Assembly: GCA_005046945.1 (NCBI GenBank)
Contig: SUSS01000006.1
Coordinates: 1 to 64,000, forward strand
Length of the DNA stretch: 64,000 bases
Source of the DNA: Tissierella creatinini
GTDB taxonomy: Bacteria; Bacillota; Clostridia; Tissierellales; Tissierellaceae
Direction: 5' to 3'
Under the pieces are notes generated by a model. It did not search any database, had not been told where the DNA came from, and saw nothing but the letters and a program-made list of their open reading frames with translations. Positions 26,246 to 35,478 of the stretch are shown piece by piece; positions within the stretch are counted from its first letter, which is position 1; the number at the start of each line of letters is the position of its first letter. The translations under genes were made by a program, and so were the position numbers.

Positions 26246-26704
26246 GTGGAGATAATTTTAAAGGGTTTAAAGGAAACTGAAGAATTTGGGATGAAGTTGG
26301 GAAGATTGCTTAAAAAGGGAGATATTTTGTGCTTAAATGGAAGTCTGGGAGCTGGTAAGACTACTATGACCAAGTATATAGGTCTAGGCCTTGGGGTGGA
26401 GGAATATATAACCAGCCCTACCTTTGCCCTTATCAATCAATATTCAGGTAGGCTTCCAGTATATCATTTCGATGTCTATAGACTTGAGAACGCCCATGAG
26501 TTATATGATTTAGGCTTTGACGATTACTTTTATGGAGACGGAGTATGTATAATAGAATGGGCGGATAAAATAGATAAAATGATTCCAAAGGAAAGAATAG
26601 TTATTGATATAGAAAAAGGCAAAAGTGATGATGAGAGAATTTTAAGGATCTCAGGATATGGACTAAGATTCGGAGACCTTGTTAAGGAGTTGACTAAAGA
26701 ATGA
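26246..26704 (+). CDS. tsaE: tRNA t6A synthesis ATPase TsaE
   Basis: The ATPase that supports the TsaB-TsaD complex in making N6-threonylcarbamoyladenosine on tRNAs reading ANN codons. About 152 residues with Walker A GSLGAGKTTMTKYI, SPTFALINQY and the YHFDVYRL motif, and CIIEWADKI near the C-terminus, all diagnostic. I chose GTG 26246 because AAAAGGTGAG lies five bases upstream; the in-frame TTG 26219 has no ribosome site. The stop overlaps the tsaB start as ATGA. Confidence 0.95.
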   Translation: MEIILKGLKETEEFGMKLGRLLKKGDILCLNGSLGAGKTTMTKYIGLGLGVEEYITSPTFALINQYSGRLPVYHFDVYRLENAHELYDLGFDDYFYGDGVCIIEWADKIDKMIPKERIVIDIEKGKSDDERILRISGYGLRFGDLVKELTKE

Positions 26705-27396
26705 AGGTGCTTGGACTAGATACATCTACTCTAATGACTACCTGTGCAGTAATAGATGATGACAAATTAATTGGAGAATACAGTTTAAGTCAGGACATGA
26801 GCCATTCAGAAAAATTGGTTCCTATGGTTGAGGAGATGTTAAAGAATGTGGACTTGAAAATTAAGGATATGGATTTATTTGCTGTAAGCCTTGGACCGGG
26901 ATCCTTTACCGGGCTTAGAATTGGACTTGCAAGTGTTAAGGCCTTTGCCCATATTACGGATAAACCCTTAGTCGGAGTATCTACACTAGAGGCACTGGCA
27001 TTTAATCTTCCCTATAATAGAATAGTAGTACCTATGATAGATGCAAGGCGCCAAAGGGTATATACGGGTATATATGCCTGGGAAGGTGAAGAGCTTAAAA
27101 CTCTCCTAGACCCTTGTATATTAGAAATCCAAGAACTCCTGGAAAAGCTTAAATCCTACGATGACCTAGTCGTAAATGGGGATGGGGCCATTGCCTTTAA
27201 AGAAGAGATTAAAAAGAACCTAGGCAATAAGGTAAGATTTTCAACATTGGGCCTTAATATGTGCAAAGCCTCCTCTATCTGTGAGTTGGCAAGGATTAAG
27301 TACAATAAAGGACAAAGGGATGACTACTTTACCCTTTCGCCTGATTATCTATTAGAGACTCAAGCTCAGAGGGAGTTAAATGAAAGAGGGAAGTAA
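26701..27396 (+). CDS. tsaB: tRNA t6A synthesis protein TsaB
   Basis: The scaffold subunit that dimerises with TsaD for t6A formation. The 231 residues start with LGLDTSTLMTTCAVID, an ASKHA-fold phosphate loop, and contain AVSLGPGSFTGLRIGL, the signature of the family. It lacks the metal-binding His pair of TsaD, as expected. It overlaps tsaE by four bases, so translation is probably coupled. The next gene, rimI, begins at or just before its stop. Confidence 0.95.
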   Translation: MKVLGLDTSTLMTTCAVIDDDKLIGEYSLSQDMSHSEKLVPMVEEMLKNVDLKIKDMDLFAVSLGPGSFTGLRIGLASVKAFAHITDKPLVGVSTLEALAFNLPYNRIVVPMIDARRQRVYTGIYAWEGEELKTLLDPCILEIQELLEKLKSYDDLVVNGDGAIAFKEEIKKNLGNKVRFSTLGLNMCKASSICELARIKYNKGQRDDYFTLSPDYLLETQAQRELNERGK

Positions 27397-27397
27397 T

Positions 27398-27847
27398 GTG
27401 ATTATAAATTTACGTGAAATGGAAATCAAGGATTTAGATGAAATAATGGAAATAGAAAAAGCTGCTTTTTCTACACCTTGGACTAGGAATTCCTTTGAGA
27501 AGGAAATAAAGGAAAATATGCTGGCTAAGTATATAGTTGCAGAAGTTGAGGGCAAAGTAGTAGGCTATGTGGGCATATGGCTTATAATCGATGAAGGACA
27601 TATTACTAATATAGCCGTATCAAAGGATTATAGGGGTATGGGCATTGGGAAATTTTTAATGATGGGTATGATAGACTTTTGTAAGAAACAAGGAATCCAC
27701 AATATGACCTTGGAGGTAAGGGCATCGAATACGGTTGCCCAGAACCTATATAGAAAAATGGGATTTTTAGATTGCGGCATCCGACCTAATTACTATGCGG
27801 ATGGCAATGAGGATGCGGTCATAATGTGGAAAACTATTGAAAATTAG
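27398..27847 (+). CDS. rimI: Ribosomal protein N-acetyltransferase RimI
   Basis: A GNAT-fold acetyltransferase that acetylates the N-terminal Ala of ribosomal protein S18 in E. coli. The roughly 149-residue protein has INLREMEIKDLDEIMEIEKA, FSTPWTRNSFEKEI (RimI signature), the acetyl-CoA loop DYRGMGIGKFLM, and LEVRASNTVAQNLYRKMGF. GTG 27398 sits behind GAGGGAAG; ATG 27380, inside tsaB, is an alternative that adds six residues. It lies between tsaB and tsaD, the usual gene order in Firmicutes. Confidence 0.93.
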   Translation: MIINLREMEIKDLDEIMEIEKAAFSTPWTRNSFEKEIKENMLAKYIVAEVEGKVVGYVGIWLIIDEGHITNIAVSKDYRGMGIGKFLMMGMIDFCKKQGIHNMTLEVRASNTVAQNLYRKMGFLDCGIRPNYYADGNEDAVIMWKTIEN

Positions 27848-27856
27848 AGGTGGAAT

Positions 27857-28861
27857 ATGTACATTTTAGCAATAGAAACGTCCTGTGATGAAACCTCATG
27901 TGCGGTTTTAAAGGATGGAAGAGAGGTTTTATCCAACATAATCTCTTCACAGATAGATATTCATAAGAAGTTTGGAGGGGTGGTACCTGAGATTGCCTCC
28001 AGAAAGCATATAGAAAGTATTAACAATATATTGCAGGAAGCCCTAGATAAGGCAGGGGTCACATTTAAGGATATAGATTTAGTGGCGGTAACCAAAGGGC
28101 CAGGCCTTGTAGGAGCTTTACTAGTGGGATTGTCAGCAGCCAAAGCCATTGCCTACGGTCTTGACATTCCTCTTATAGGGGTTAATCATATAGAAGGCCA
28201 TGTTTGCGCTAACTTCATCGAGCATAAGAATCTGGAGCCTCCCTTTACATGCCTTATAGTATCAGGCGGACATACTTATTTGATTCAGGCTAATGGATAT
28301 ACGGACTATGAAATGGTAGGCAGGACCAGGGATGATGCTGCTGGAGAAGCCTTTGACAAGGTCGCCAGGTCCATTGGACTACCTTATCCGGGGGGACCTA
28401 TGATAGATAAATTAGCTAAAGTGGGCAATAAGGATAGAATACCCCTTCCTAGAGTAATAATAGATGAAAATACCTATGACTTCAGCTTTAGCGGCTTAAA
28501 GACAGCTGTATTAAACTATTTGAACCAAGCAAATCAAAGAGGAGAGGAAATCTCTAAGGAAGATGTAGCTGCAAGCTTTCAGGCTGCGGTCTTAGATGTA
28601 CTCGTAGATAAGTCCTTTAGGCTTGCTAAGGAGAGAAAGTCGGATAAAATAGTTATAGCCGGTGGAGTTGCAGCCAATGAAGGCTTAAGAGCCATGATGG
28701 AAGAAAGGGCTAAGATTGAGGGGGTAAAGATCTATTACCCATCCAAGATTCTATGCACTGATAATGCTGCTATGGTTGGGTCAGCAGGATATTTTAACTA
28801 TATTAGCGGAAAGAAATCTTCCCTTGGCATGAAGGTCGAGCCAAATCTAGATTTGAGATAA
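27857..28861 (+). CDS. tsaD: tRNA N6-adenosine threonylcarbamoyltransferase TsaD
   Basis: The catalytic subunit that transfers the threonylcarbamoyl group to A37 of tRNA. 334 residues, typical length, with [43 protein letters not shown], the metal-binding NHIEGH, the glycine loop VSGGHTYL, and [22 protein letters not shown] precedes the ATG. It is the last gene of the operon. No ordinary terminator follows; instead there is a cluster of DnaA-box-like sites on an inverted repeat. Confidence 0.97.
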   Translation: MYILAIETSCDETSCAVLKDGREVLSNIISSQIDIHKKFGGVVPEIASRKHIESINNILQEALDKAGVTFKDIDLVAVTKGPGLVGALLVGLSAAKAIAYGLDIPLIGVNHIEGHVCANFIEHKNLEPPFTCLIVSGGHTYLIQANGYTDYEMVGRTRDDAAGEAFDKVARSIGLPYPGGPMIDKLAKVGNKDRIPLPRVIIDENTYDFSFSGLKTAVLNYLNQANQRGEEISKEDVAASFQAAVLDVLVDKSFRLAKERKSDKIVIAGGVAANEGLRAMMEERAKIEGVKIYYPSKILCTDNAAMVGSAGYFNYISGKKSSLGMKVEPNLDLR

Positions 28862-28884
28862 GATTGGCCACAAAATCCCCATAT

Positions 28885-29003
28885 ATTATCCACAGATTAA
28901 AATTGCTTTATAATTATAATCTGTGGATAATGTGGGAAATGTAGTGGAAATTTAAAGGAACAAGCATATAACTTGGGGATAAACCTGGGGATAATGTGGA
29001 TAA
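28885..29003. repeat. DnaA-box-like cluster with a 15-bp inverted repeat
   Basis: Perfect TTATCCACA boxes occur at 28886 (plus), 28922 and 28995 (both minus), with one-mismatch TTATCCCCA on the minus strand at 28974 and 28986. The first two lie in a perfect 15-bp inverted repeat (28885-28899 and 28917-28931). Another perfect box lies at 29151 inside the ABC-F gene. The cluster separates two convergent genes. DnaA binding is inferred; no origin genes are near. Confidence 0.6.
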
Positions 29004-29023
29004 CCTGTTGATTAAGTGTGGAT

Positions 29024-30934
29024 TTAGGATTCGGTATATTCCATCCACATCGCATAAAGGCGGTTCAATCTCTCTTCAATCTCTTCCCTTTTTTTCGATA
29101 GTTCGACAACTCTTTCAAGAGTTTCATAGATTTGTGGATTGCTAAGATCTTTATCCACAGATTCTAATTCAGTTTCCAAGCTAGAAATTTCATTTTCAAG
29201 TGCATTGATTTTCTTACGTCGATTTCTATCCTCTATTAAGGCTTCTTTTTCCTTTTTCTTTTCTAATTTAATCTGAGTCTTAGTTTTAGAAGATTCTTCC
29301 TCATCCTCATAAATAACCTCATTCTTCTTTTCAAGATAGTAGTTGTAATTACCCATATATTCCTTGATTCCATCTTCTGTAAGCTCAATAATCTTGTTTG
29401 AAACCCTATTTAGAAAATACCTATCATGGGATATGACGAAAACCGTACCTTCATAGTCTAGGAGTGCATCTTCAAGAACCTCCTTGGAATCTATATCCAA
29501 GTGGTTTGTAGGTTCGTCCATTAAGAGGAAATTGGATTTAGAAAGCATCAATTTTAAGAGGGCAAGCCTTCCTTTTTCTCCACCGCTTAAGTCCTTTATC
29601 TCTTTAAATATGTCATCACCTACAAATAGAAATTGTCCAAGAGCAGAACGGATCTGGAAGTGGTCTAAGCTAGGGTTATCATCCCAAATCTCATCTATAA
29701 CCGTATTTTCTAGATTCAACTTGTCCATTTCTTGATCGAAGTATCCGGGATACACATGGGTCCCCAGATAAATCCTACCCCCGTCCTTTGCTATTTGACC
29801 AAGGATAATCTTAAAGAGAGTGGTTTTTCCAATACCATTGGCACCGATTAAGCCAACCCTTTCCCCCCTATATATATTGAAATTAATATCCTTTAAAAGG
29901 TCTAAGTCACCAAAGGATTTAGAGACATTTTCTACCCTTAGAACGTCATTGCCTGATTTAATGGAGGGAGTAAACCTTATCTTGGTTTTCTTTGCTTCTT
30001 TTTGTTTGTCTATGACCTTCATCTTATCGAGAAGTTTTTGCCTGCTTTGGGCCTGTTTTATATATCTGGCGCCTCCATAATTCATAAATCTGGAGATGAT
30101 TTCTTCCTGCCTTTTAACCTCCTTTTGTTGGTCTTCATACTGCTTTTTTAATAAATCTAAATCTATTTTTCTCTGAATCATAAAACGGGAATAGTTGCAG
30201 TTGTAAATGTTTAAACCCCCGTTTTCCATATAAAAGATTCTATTGGCTACATTATCGAGAAAATATCTGTCATGGGATATTATAAGAGCAGACCCCTTAT
30301 AGTCCTTTAAGAACTTCTCAAGCCATGAAATGGCATCGATATCTAGGTGGTTAGTAGGCTCGTCCAAAAGGAGAAGCTTTGGTTTATTTAACAAAAGCTT
30401 GGCCAGATAGATTCGTGATTTCTGACCTCCGCTTAAGATATCCACTTTCTTATCTAAATCTTCATCTCCAAAACCTAGTCCCTTTAGGACGCCTTTTATC
30501 TCCGACTTATATCCATATCCATTTAAGGCTGAAAATTCCTCGGATAGATGGCCGTATTGTGCCATTAAATCATTTAGTCTAGAAGATTCTCCATTTGAGC
30601 CTAGTAGGGATATCTTGTATTCTAAATCTCTTAAATCTGCTTCCATTTGAATTAAATAAGAAAACTCCTCAAGACACTCATCAAATATGGACTTGTTGCT
30701 ATGTATACTTACATGCTGCTTAAGATACCCTATCTTTAGGTCCTTTTGGACATATACATCTCCTGAATCCCTTTCTAATTCACCTGATAATATATTTAAA
30801 AGAGTAGTTTTACCAGTACCGTTTAGGCCCAATATTCCAATTTTATCCCCATCTTCAACATTGAAACTTATATCCTTAAATACGGTATCTACTATATATG
30901 ATTTGCTTAAATTGCTACATGAAAGAATTGGCAT
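29024..30934 (-). CDS. ABC-F family ATPase
   Basis: A 636-residue protein with two ABC ATPase domains and no membrane segments, the hallmark of ABC-F translation factors that act in the ribosomal E site. Walker A motifs are GLNGTGKTT and GANGIGKTT, signatures LSGGQKSR and LSGGEKGR, and Walker B segments LLLLDEPTNHLDID and FLLMDEPTNHLDID. The linker between the domains contains RQEEIISRFMNYGGARYIKQ. The C-terminus (about residues 540-636) is a charged coiled coil like that of Uup/YdiF. It is more likely a housekeeping factor of that type than a resistance protein, but this cannot be decided here. Confidence 0.94.
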   Translation of the reverse strand: MPILSCSNLSKSYIVDTVFKDISFNVEDGDKIGILGLNGTGKTTLLNILSGELERDSGDVYVQKDLKIGYLKQHVSIHSNKSIFDECLEEFSYLIQMEADLRDLEYKISLLGSNGESSRLNDLMAQYGHLSEEFSALNGYGYKSEIKGVLKGLGFGDEDLDKKVDILSGGQKSRIYLAKLLLNKPKLLLLDEPTNHLDIDAISWLEKFLKDYKGSALIISHDRYFLDNVANRIFYMENGGLNIYNCNYSRFMIQRKIDLDLLKKQYEDQQKEVKRQEEIISRFMNYGGARYIKQAQSRQKLLDKMKVIDKQKEAKKTKIRFTPSIKSGNDVLRVENVSKSFGDLDLLKDINFNIYRGERVGLIGANGIGKTTLFKIILGQIAKDGGRIYLGTHVYPGYFDQEMDKLNLENTVIDEIWDDNPSLDHFQIRSALGQFLFVGDDIFKEIKDLSGGEKGRLALLKLMLSKSNFLLMDEPTNHLDIDSKEVLEDALLDYEGTVFVISHDRYFLNRVSNKIIELTEDGIKEYMGNYNYYLEKKNEVIYEDEEESSKTKTQIKLEKKKEKEALIEDRNRRKKINALENEISSLETELESVDKDLSNPQIYETLERVVELSKKREEIEERLNRLYAMWMEYTES

Positions 30935-30971
30935 TTTGTCCTCCTGTGATAATACTACCCTAATTGTAACA

Positions 30972-31002
30972 GAAAAAATACTCCATTTAAAGCATGGAGT
31001 AT
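30972..31002 (-). terminator. Terminator of the small Cys protein gene
   Basis: On the minus strand ATACTCCAT-GCTTTAA-ATGGAGTAT is followed by TTTTTTC. Confidence 0.8.
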
Positions 31003-31015
31003 AGGATAATTATTC

Positions 31016-31225
31016 TTATGACTTAAGATTCGTATCCATGCTCATTGCACTGAGTACCTTGTCTATAAGGTTAAGTTCACATCTTCTTGATACATAGTGG
31101 GTGCAATTGGTACAAGATTCCCTATTTTCCAGGCTACCGCTTTTAAGGGACATTTCATCATCTCTTTTCATATTATATTTGTCACAATAAACAGCAATTT
31201 TTCTTAATTGATCTCTGCTTGCCAT
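31016..31225 (-). CDS. Small Cys-containing protein of unknown function
   Basis: A 69-residue protein starting MASRDQLRKIAVYCDKYNM, with a CTNCTHYVSRRC motif that could hold a metal ion. I do not recognise a named family, but short proteins of this kind are common in Clostridia. AAGGAGAG lies at the right distance from ATG 31225; the longer in-frame start at 31297 has no ribosome site. It is transcribed on its own, upstream of the ABC-F gene but separated from it by a terminator, and divergent from the V-ATPase operon. Confidence 0.7.
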   Translation of the reverse strand: MASRDQLRKIAVYCDKYNMKRDDEMSLKSGSLENRESCTNCTHYVSRRCELNLIDKVLSAMSMDTNLKS

Positions 31226-31343
31226 AGAAGTTCTCTCCTTTTTATTTATTTCACTGATATTAATATTTGCAATAATGCCTACTTTATTCAGCTTCAATAA
31301 GTTACAGAAATATACAGTTCAGAATTTTAAAATTTTCATGTTG

Positions 31344-31371
31344 TTTACAAATTAAATAAGTAGAGTATAAT
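31344..31371 (+). promoter_or_regulatory. Promoter of the V-ATPase operon
   Basis: TTTACA (31344-31349), a 16-bp spacer and TATAAT (31366-31371), 25 bases before the first start codon. Confidence 0.75.
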
Positions 31372-31396
31372 GGAGGTGTGGAAAAGAGGTGTTAAA

Positions 31397-31717
31397 ATGG
31401 ATGAAATTATAAATGGCATAATAAATCTTGATAATGAAACAAATATAATGAAGGATAAATATGAGGATATTATCCAGGGTAAGGATGAAGAATTAAGGCT
31501 AAGGCTCATTGAGTTGGAAAAATCGTTTTCCAATGAAACAAAAACAGAAATAAGCAACATGCTCCATGAAATTCTTTGGAACTCTGCCGATAACTTTGAT
31601 GCCGGCTCTGATGATGTTTTCACTGGATACATGAATAAGTTGGAGAATACCTACAAGAATATTAAGGATAGGCTAGTGGAGGAAACCTGGAGAGAATTAT
31701 TCTTAAAGGAAGAATAG
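31397..31717 (+). CDS. V-ATPase operon small coiled-coil protein (subunit G/H-like)
   Basis: A 106-residue acidic, helical protein with heptad-like spacing (DKYEDIIQGKDEELRLRLIE), the expected look of the peripheral-stalk subunit called G or H in bacterial V-ATPases. Sequence identity of this subunit is always low, so the call rests on size, coiled coil and place as first gene of the operon. ATG 31397 follows AAGAGGTG; the in-frame ATG 31370 lies inside the -10 box and cannot be used. Subunit C follows after six bases. Confidence 0.7.
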   Translation: MDEIINGIINLDNETNIMKDKYEDIIQGKDEELRLRLIELEKSFSNETKTEISNMLHEILWNSADNFDAGSDDVFTGYMNKLENTYKNIKDRLVEETWRELFLKEE

Positions 31718-31723
31718 AGGGAT

Positions 31724-32776
31724 ATGGTGGCTAGTGTTAAGAGATATGCAGGAGTAAATACAAAGACCAGGGTCTTGAAATCAAGATTACTAAAAAAAGC
31801 TGATTATTTAATCCTATTAGAGCTTGATGCTTTAGAGGACCAAGTCAAGTACTTGAAACAAAACACTTTTTATGCAAATGTATTGAAGGATGATATAAAG
31901 CTTAATGATGTAGAAAGTATTGAATTGGCTTTAAAGAGATATTTACTTATCCAATATAAAAAACTAAGCAAATACTTTAGTAATGAATATGCAAAGCTTT
32001 ATAGAATCTTACTTTCTCGATTTGAAATAGAGGACTTAAAGCAGATTTTCAGAGCAGTAGCCGGAGGAGGTAAGATTTCTAAAGATAATTTTTACTTTAA
32101 GGAAGAATATCTCAATATAGACTACAATAAATTGACTAAATCCAATAATACGGATGAACTCATTAATAACTTAAAAGGCACATTATATTATGATGCTTTA
32201 AAGGATTATGTAGCTGAGGACAAATCAAAGCTAACATTCTACGTTGAAATGACAATGGATAAGCTATATTTCAAAATCCTATATAATCAATGCCATGATT
32301 TGTCAAAAGAGGATAAGGATATACTTAAGGATATTATCGGGGCATACATTGATTTGCTAAATGTTGAATGGATATATAGGGGATTTAAGTTCTATGACCT
32401 CATGCCCGAAGAGCTATTTAACTATTCCTTACTAAATGGTAATGAATTTGATTTGAAAGAGATTAAAGAAATGTGTTATTCAACCATAGAAGATTTGAAG
32501 GCCTATATCTTAAGGACTAAGTATAAATTCCTATTTGACGAAGAAAAGGATATGGACCTATATATGGAATTAAATATTGAAAAGTACTTTTATAGCCTAT
32601 ATAAAAATGCCTTTAAGAGAGGAAAATTTGATATTTTAATTACAATTTCATATCTCCATCTTTTGGAATATGAGATAAAGGATATTATTTCTATAATGGA
32701 ATCTAAAAGATATGGGGTATCTATAGAGGATACAATGAATTATTTGATAATGGATATCAAAGGAAGTGAAATATAA
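31724..32776 (+). CDS. atpC: V-type ATPase subunit C
   Basis: The central-stalk cap linking the rotor axle (D/F) to the membrane ring. 350 residues, soluble and helical, with RLLKKADYLILLELDALEDQ near the N-terminus and a three-fold repeated helical-bundle organisation typical of the archaeal/bacterial C (d-like) subunit, including EIEDLKQIFRAVAGG and DLLNVEWIYRGFKFYDL. It starts with ATG behind GAGGGATATG and overlaps the start of subunit I by one base. Confidence 0.9.
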   Translation: MVASVKRYAGVNTKTRVLKSRLLKKADYLILLELDALEDQVKYLKQNTFYANVLKDDIKLNDVESIELALKRYLLIQYKKLSKYFSNEYAKLYRILLSRFEIEDLKQIFRAVAGGGKISKDNFYFKEEYLNIDYNKLTKSNNTDELINNLKGTLYYDALKDYVAEDKSKLTFYVEMTMDKLYFKILYNQCHDLSKEDKDILKDIIGAYIDLLNVEWIYRGFKFYDLMPEELFNYSLLNGNEFDLKEIKEMCYSTIEDLKAYILRTKYKFLFDEEKDMDLYMELNIEKYFYSLYKNAFKRGKFDILITISYLHLLEYEIKDIISIMESKRYGVSIEDTMNYLIMDIKGSEI

Positions 32777-34719
32777 TGGCAGTTCAAAAAATGACTATGA
32801 TGAATATCATAGGAAACATTGAAGATATAGACAGTGTTGTATTGGATGTTCTAAAGGCAAATAACGTAAATTTGATTTCGGCCTTGAATCAAATCGAAGA
32901 CAATAAATTTTTGTTTAATGTAAAGGATGAGAATCTTGAGAAGTATGTAGAACTAAACTTCGCAACAAGCTTTAAAACGGATATGGAATATGAGAAATTA
33001 AAGAAAAAAGTTCTTGAGCTTAAGGATATATTGCATATCCATGAAGATGGTATCAAAGAATATGAAACTATTTTAACTAAGGATGAAATAATAGCTGAAT
33101 TGAATGGATTTTATGATGAAATTCATGAAGTGAGTGAAGACTTAAAAACCAAGAAGGAAAGTTTGAATGCCCTCACTAATCTTTATAATAGCTTTCCGGA
33201 AACCACAGAAATTCCATTTCCTGTTGAAAAGCTAAGGGGTTTGACCAATGTAACCTATCGAATGGGAAAGCTTTCAAAGGAAGCCAGACTTAAATTGAAA
33301 AAAAATTACGAGAACATCCTGGCAATAGTCATTCATACAGCTTCTACAAAGGATGGAGAGATATATATGATGTTTTATCCTTCTATCCTAAATGAAGAGA
33401 TGAATAGAATATTAAGATCCCTAAACTTCAAGGAAATACTAATTCCCGATTCTTATAGGGGTAGCTACAAAGAAATCAAGCAACAAATTGGGGAAGAAAA
33501 AAGGACTCTTGAAAAGGAAATTGAGGTTGTAGAAGGGACAATCAGTAAGTATAAGGAAGACTATGAAAAAAAGCTTTTGTTTTTAACCAATCATGTAGAT
33601 ATCAAGCTGAAGATTGAGGATATAAAAGAGAAATTAGCTAGGTCAAGCAAGTATTTTTATTTGTCCGGATGGGTGCCAAAAAAAGAAAAATCCCAACTTG
33701 AAGCCGCACTAAACAAATATAAGGATACTTTAATATTATTTAACGAGGAAGGCGACCAACACCCCCCCACGAAATTAAAAAATATAAGACTTTTTAGGCC
33801 CTTTGAAACCTTGGTCAGGCTGTATGGAATGCCATCATATGAGGAAATCGACCCGACTCCATTTTTAAGCTTATCATATATGTTCTTATTTGGTGCTATG
33901 TTTGGAGACTTAGGTCAAGGATTTGTAATATTATTGTCAGGACTACTATTTAGTCGTAAGAATAAGCTGTTTGGGGGCCTTCTTTCAAGGCTGGGACTAA
34001 GCTCCATGATATTTGGCACTTTCTATGGAGCCGTATTTGGATTCGAGGATATAATTCCTGCCTTGATAATAAGACCCTTTGAAAGTATCAATACTATTTT
34101 AATGGCTGCAATAGTAGTAGGTATAGTCCTTATTTTAATAGCTTATACCCTAAGCATGGTAAATGCCTATAAGCGTAAGGATTTAGAAGAAGGCTTATTT
34201 GGTAAGGAAGGGCTTGCAGGACTTTTGTTTTATTTAATCCTACTAGCTTTAGCTGCCAGTAAAATAATTGGAAGATATTTTGTCCACCCTATCTTATCTC
34301 TAGCAATTATACTACTTTGTCTTCTGTCTATGGTATTTAAGCAACCCTTGACTAATTTAATAAAAAATGAAAGACCCTTACATGGGCATGATATATCGGG
34401 ATATTATGTGGAATCAATATTTTCTCTTTTAGAAACCCTATTGAGCATGCTAAGCGGTACGGTTTCATTTATAAGGGTAGGGGCCTTTGCCTTGACTCAT
34501 GTAGGCCTATTTATAGCCTTTGAGACAATAGGTGAAATGATAGGACATGCCGCAGGAAATGCCATAGTCCTAATTATAGGGAATATATTGATTCTTGGCT
34601 TAGAAGGACTTATAGTCTTCATCCAGGGCTTGAGGCTTGAGTACTATGAGATGTTCAGCAGGTATTATAAGGGTGATGGAAAGGAATTTGAACCTGCAAG
34701 TTTAGATAGGAAGAAATAA
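32776..34719 (+). CDS. atpI: V-type ATPase subunit I (a-type)
   Basis: The stator subunit that forms the ion half-channels against the K ring. 647 residues: a cytoplasmic N-terminal half (to about residue 355) with coiled coil, then seven or eight membrane segments starting FLSLSYMFLFGAMFGDLGQG. The essential Arg lies in SGTVSFIRVGAFALTHVGLF, and the diagnostic GWVPKK segment is at about residue 300. It begins one base before the end of subunit C and ends 18 bases before subunit K, which has its own TTTAGGAGGAAG. Confidence 0.96.
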   Translation: MAVQKMTMMNIIGNIEDIDSVVLDVLKANNVNLISALNQIEDNKFLFNVKDENLEKYVELNFATSFKTDMEYEKLKKKVLELKDILHIHEDGIKEYETILTKDEIIAELNGFYDEIHEVSEDLKTKKESLNALTNLYNSFPETTEIPFPVEKLRGLTNVTYRMGKLSKEARLKLKKNYENILAIVIHTASTKDGEIYMMFYPSILNEEMNRILRSLNFKEILIPDSYRGSYKEIKQQIGEEKRTLEKEIEVVEGTISKYKEDYEKKLLFLTNHVDIKLKIEDIKEKLARSSKYFYLSGWVPKKEKSQLEAALNKYKDTLILFNEEGDQHPPTKLKNIRLFRPFETLVRLYGMPSYEEIDPTPFLSLSYMFLFGAMFGDLGQGFVILLSGLLFSRKNKLFGGLLSRLGLSSMIFGTFYGAVFGFEDIIPALIIRPFESINTILMAAIVVGIVLILIAYTLSMVNAYKRKDLEEGLFGKEGLAGLLFYLILLALAASKIIGRYFVHPILSLAIILLCLLSMVFKQPLTNLIKNERPLHGHDISGYYVESIFSLLETLLSMLSGTVSFIRVGAFALTHVGLFIAFETIGEMIGHAAGNAIVLIIGNILILGLEGLIVFIQGLRLEYYEMFSRYYKGDGKEFEPASLDRKK

Positions 34720-34737
34720 AATTTAGGAGGAAGAAAA

Positions 34738-35160
34738 ATGCAATTTATACTAATATCAACAACCTTAATTGTTTTATTGACAATTGGAACAGGAATTTTC
34801 ATGCTTTACAAGCAGATTGACGGAGGAAAGAAAAGACTAAAGAAGATTTTAAGATTCAACTTATTTGCCTTTTTACCCGTATTTATCGCAGCTACAATTC
34901 TTTTTGTGCCACAAACTTTCAATGCGGCCACAGCAGAAGCATCATCAGCTTCAGGCTTGGGATTTATCTCGGCTGCCTTATCAACAGGTATAGCAACATT
35001 AGGAGCAGGATATGCTGTAGCTACAGTAGGATCTTCAGCTTTAGGGGCAGTATCTGAAAATCCTAGCCTATTGGGTAAGACCCTTATATTTGTAGGATTA
35101 GCTGAAGGTATTGCAATTTATGGACTTATAGTATCCATTCTTATTCTAGGTGCATTATAA
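34738..35160 (+). CDS. atpK: V-type ATPase subunit K (proteolipid), unusual N-terminal half
   Basis: The rotor-ring subunit that carries the ion. 140 residues with four hydrophobic segments (about 2-24, 41-58, 73-102, 112-139). Only the last two form a canonical proteolipid hairpin: a Gly/Ala-rich helix ending ALGAVSENPS and the ion-binding helix FVGLAEGIAIYGLIVSILIL with Glu123. The first pair lacks the Gly-rich pattern and any membrane carboxylate, and ends in a cleavable-looking QTFNAATAEA. So this is not the usual two-repeat 16-kDa subunit. Segment 3 shows no Gln that would suit a standard sodium site. Confidence 0.93.
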   Translation: MQFILISTTLIVLLTIGTGIFMLYKQIDGGKKRLKKILRFNLFAFLPVFIAATILFVPQTFNAATAEASSASGLGFISAALSTGIATLGAGYAVATVGSSALGAVSENPSLLGKTLIFVGLAEGIAIYGLIVSILILGAL

Positions 35161-35161
35161 G

Positions 35162-35467
35162 ATGAAGTCCTTTTTAATCAGCGATAATAAGGATACCCTT
35201 ATGGGCTTAAGACTTGCAAATATAGAGGGTGTCTTGGCAGGAACAAAGGAAGAAATAGAAGAGCATTTTTCAAAGGCATGCAAGGAAAAAGATATCGGTA
35301 TAATTATCATAACTGAAAAAGTATTCAATGAAATAAAGGATGAGGTTCTTCTCTTAAAGAAAAAGAGGGACAGTAAATTAATTGTCACAATACCTGATAG
35401 ATTCGGACTTAGGGATAAGAATTTCATAATGAAATATATTAAGGAGTCCATTGGTATAAAAATTTAG
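35162..35467 (+). CDS. atpF: V-type ATPase subunit F
   Basis: The rotor subunit that binds D in the central axle. 101 residues with the family beginning MKSFLISDNKDTLMGLRLANIEG, then DIGIIIITEKVFNEI and a C-terminal helix. ATG 35162 begins one base after the subunit K stop; AGGTG inside the end of atpK serves as ribosome site. An in-frame TTG at 35150 is less likely. Subunit E follows after 11 bases. Confidence 0.92.
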   Translation: MKSFLISDNKDTLMGLRLANIEGVLAGTKEEIEEHFSKACKEKDIGIIIITEKVFNEIKDEVLLLKKKRDSKLIVTIPDRFGLRDKNFIMKYIKESIGIKI

Positions 35468-35478
35468 GTGGTGGTCTT

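Noticed and set aside
28885-29003. Replication origin
   Set aside because: DnaA-like boxes are present, but dnaA, dnaN, an AT-rich unwinding region and other origin genes are absent. I keep it as a DnaA-box cluster only.
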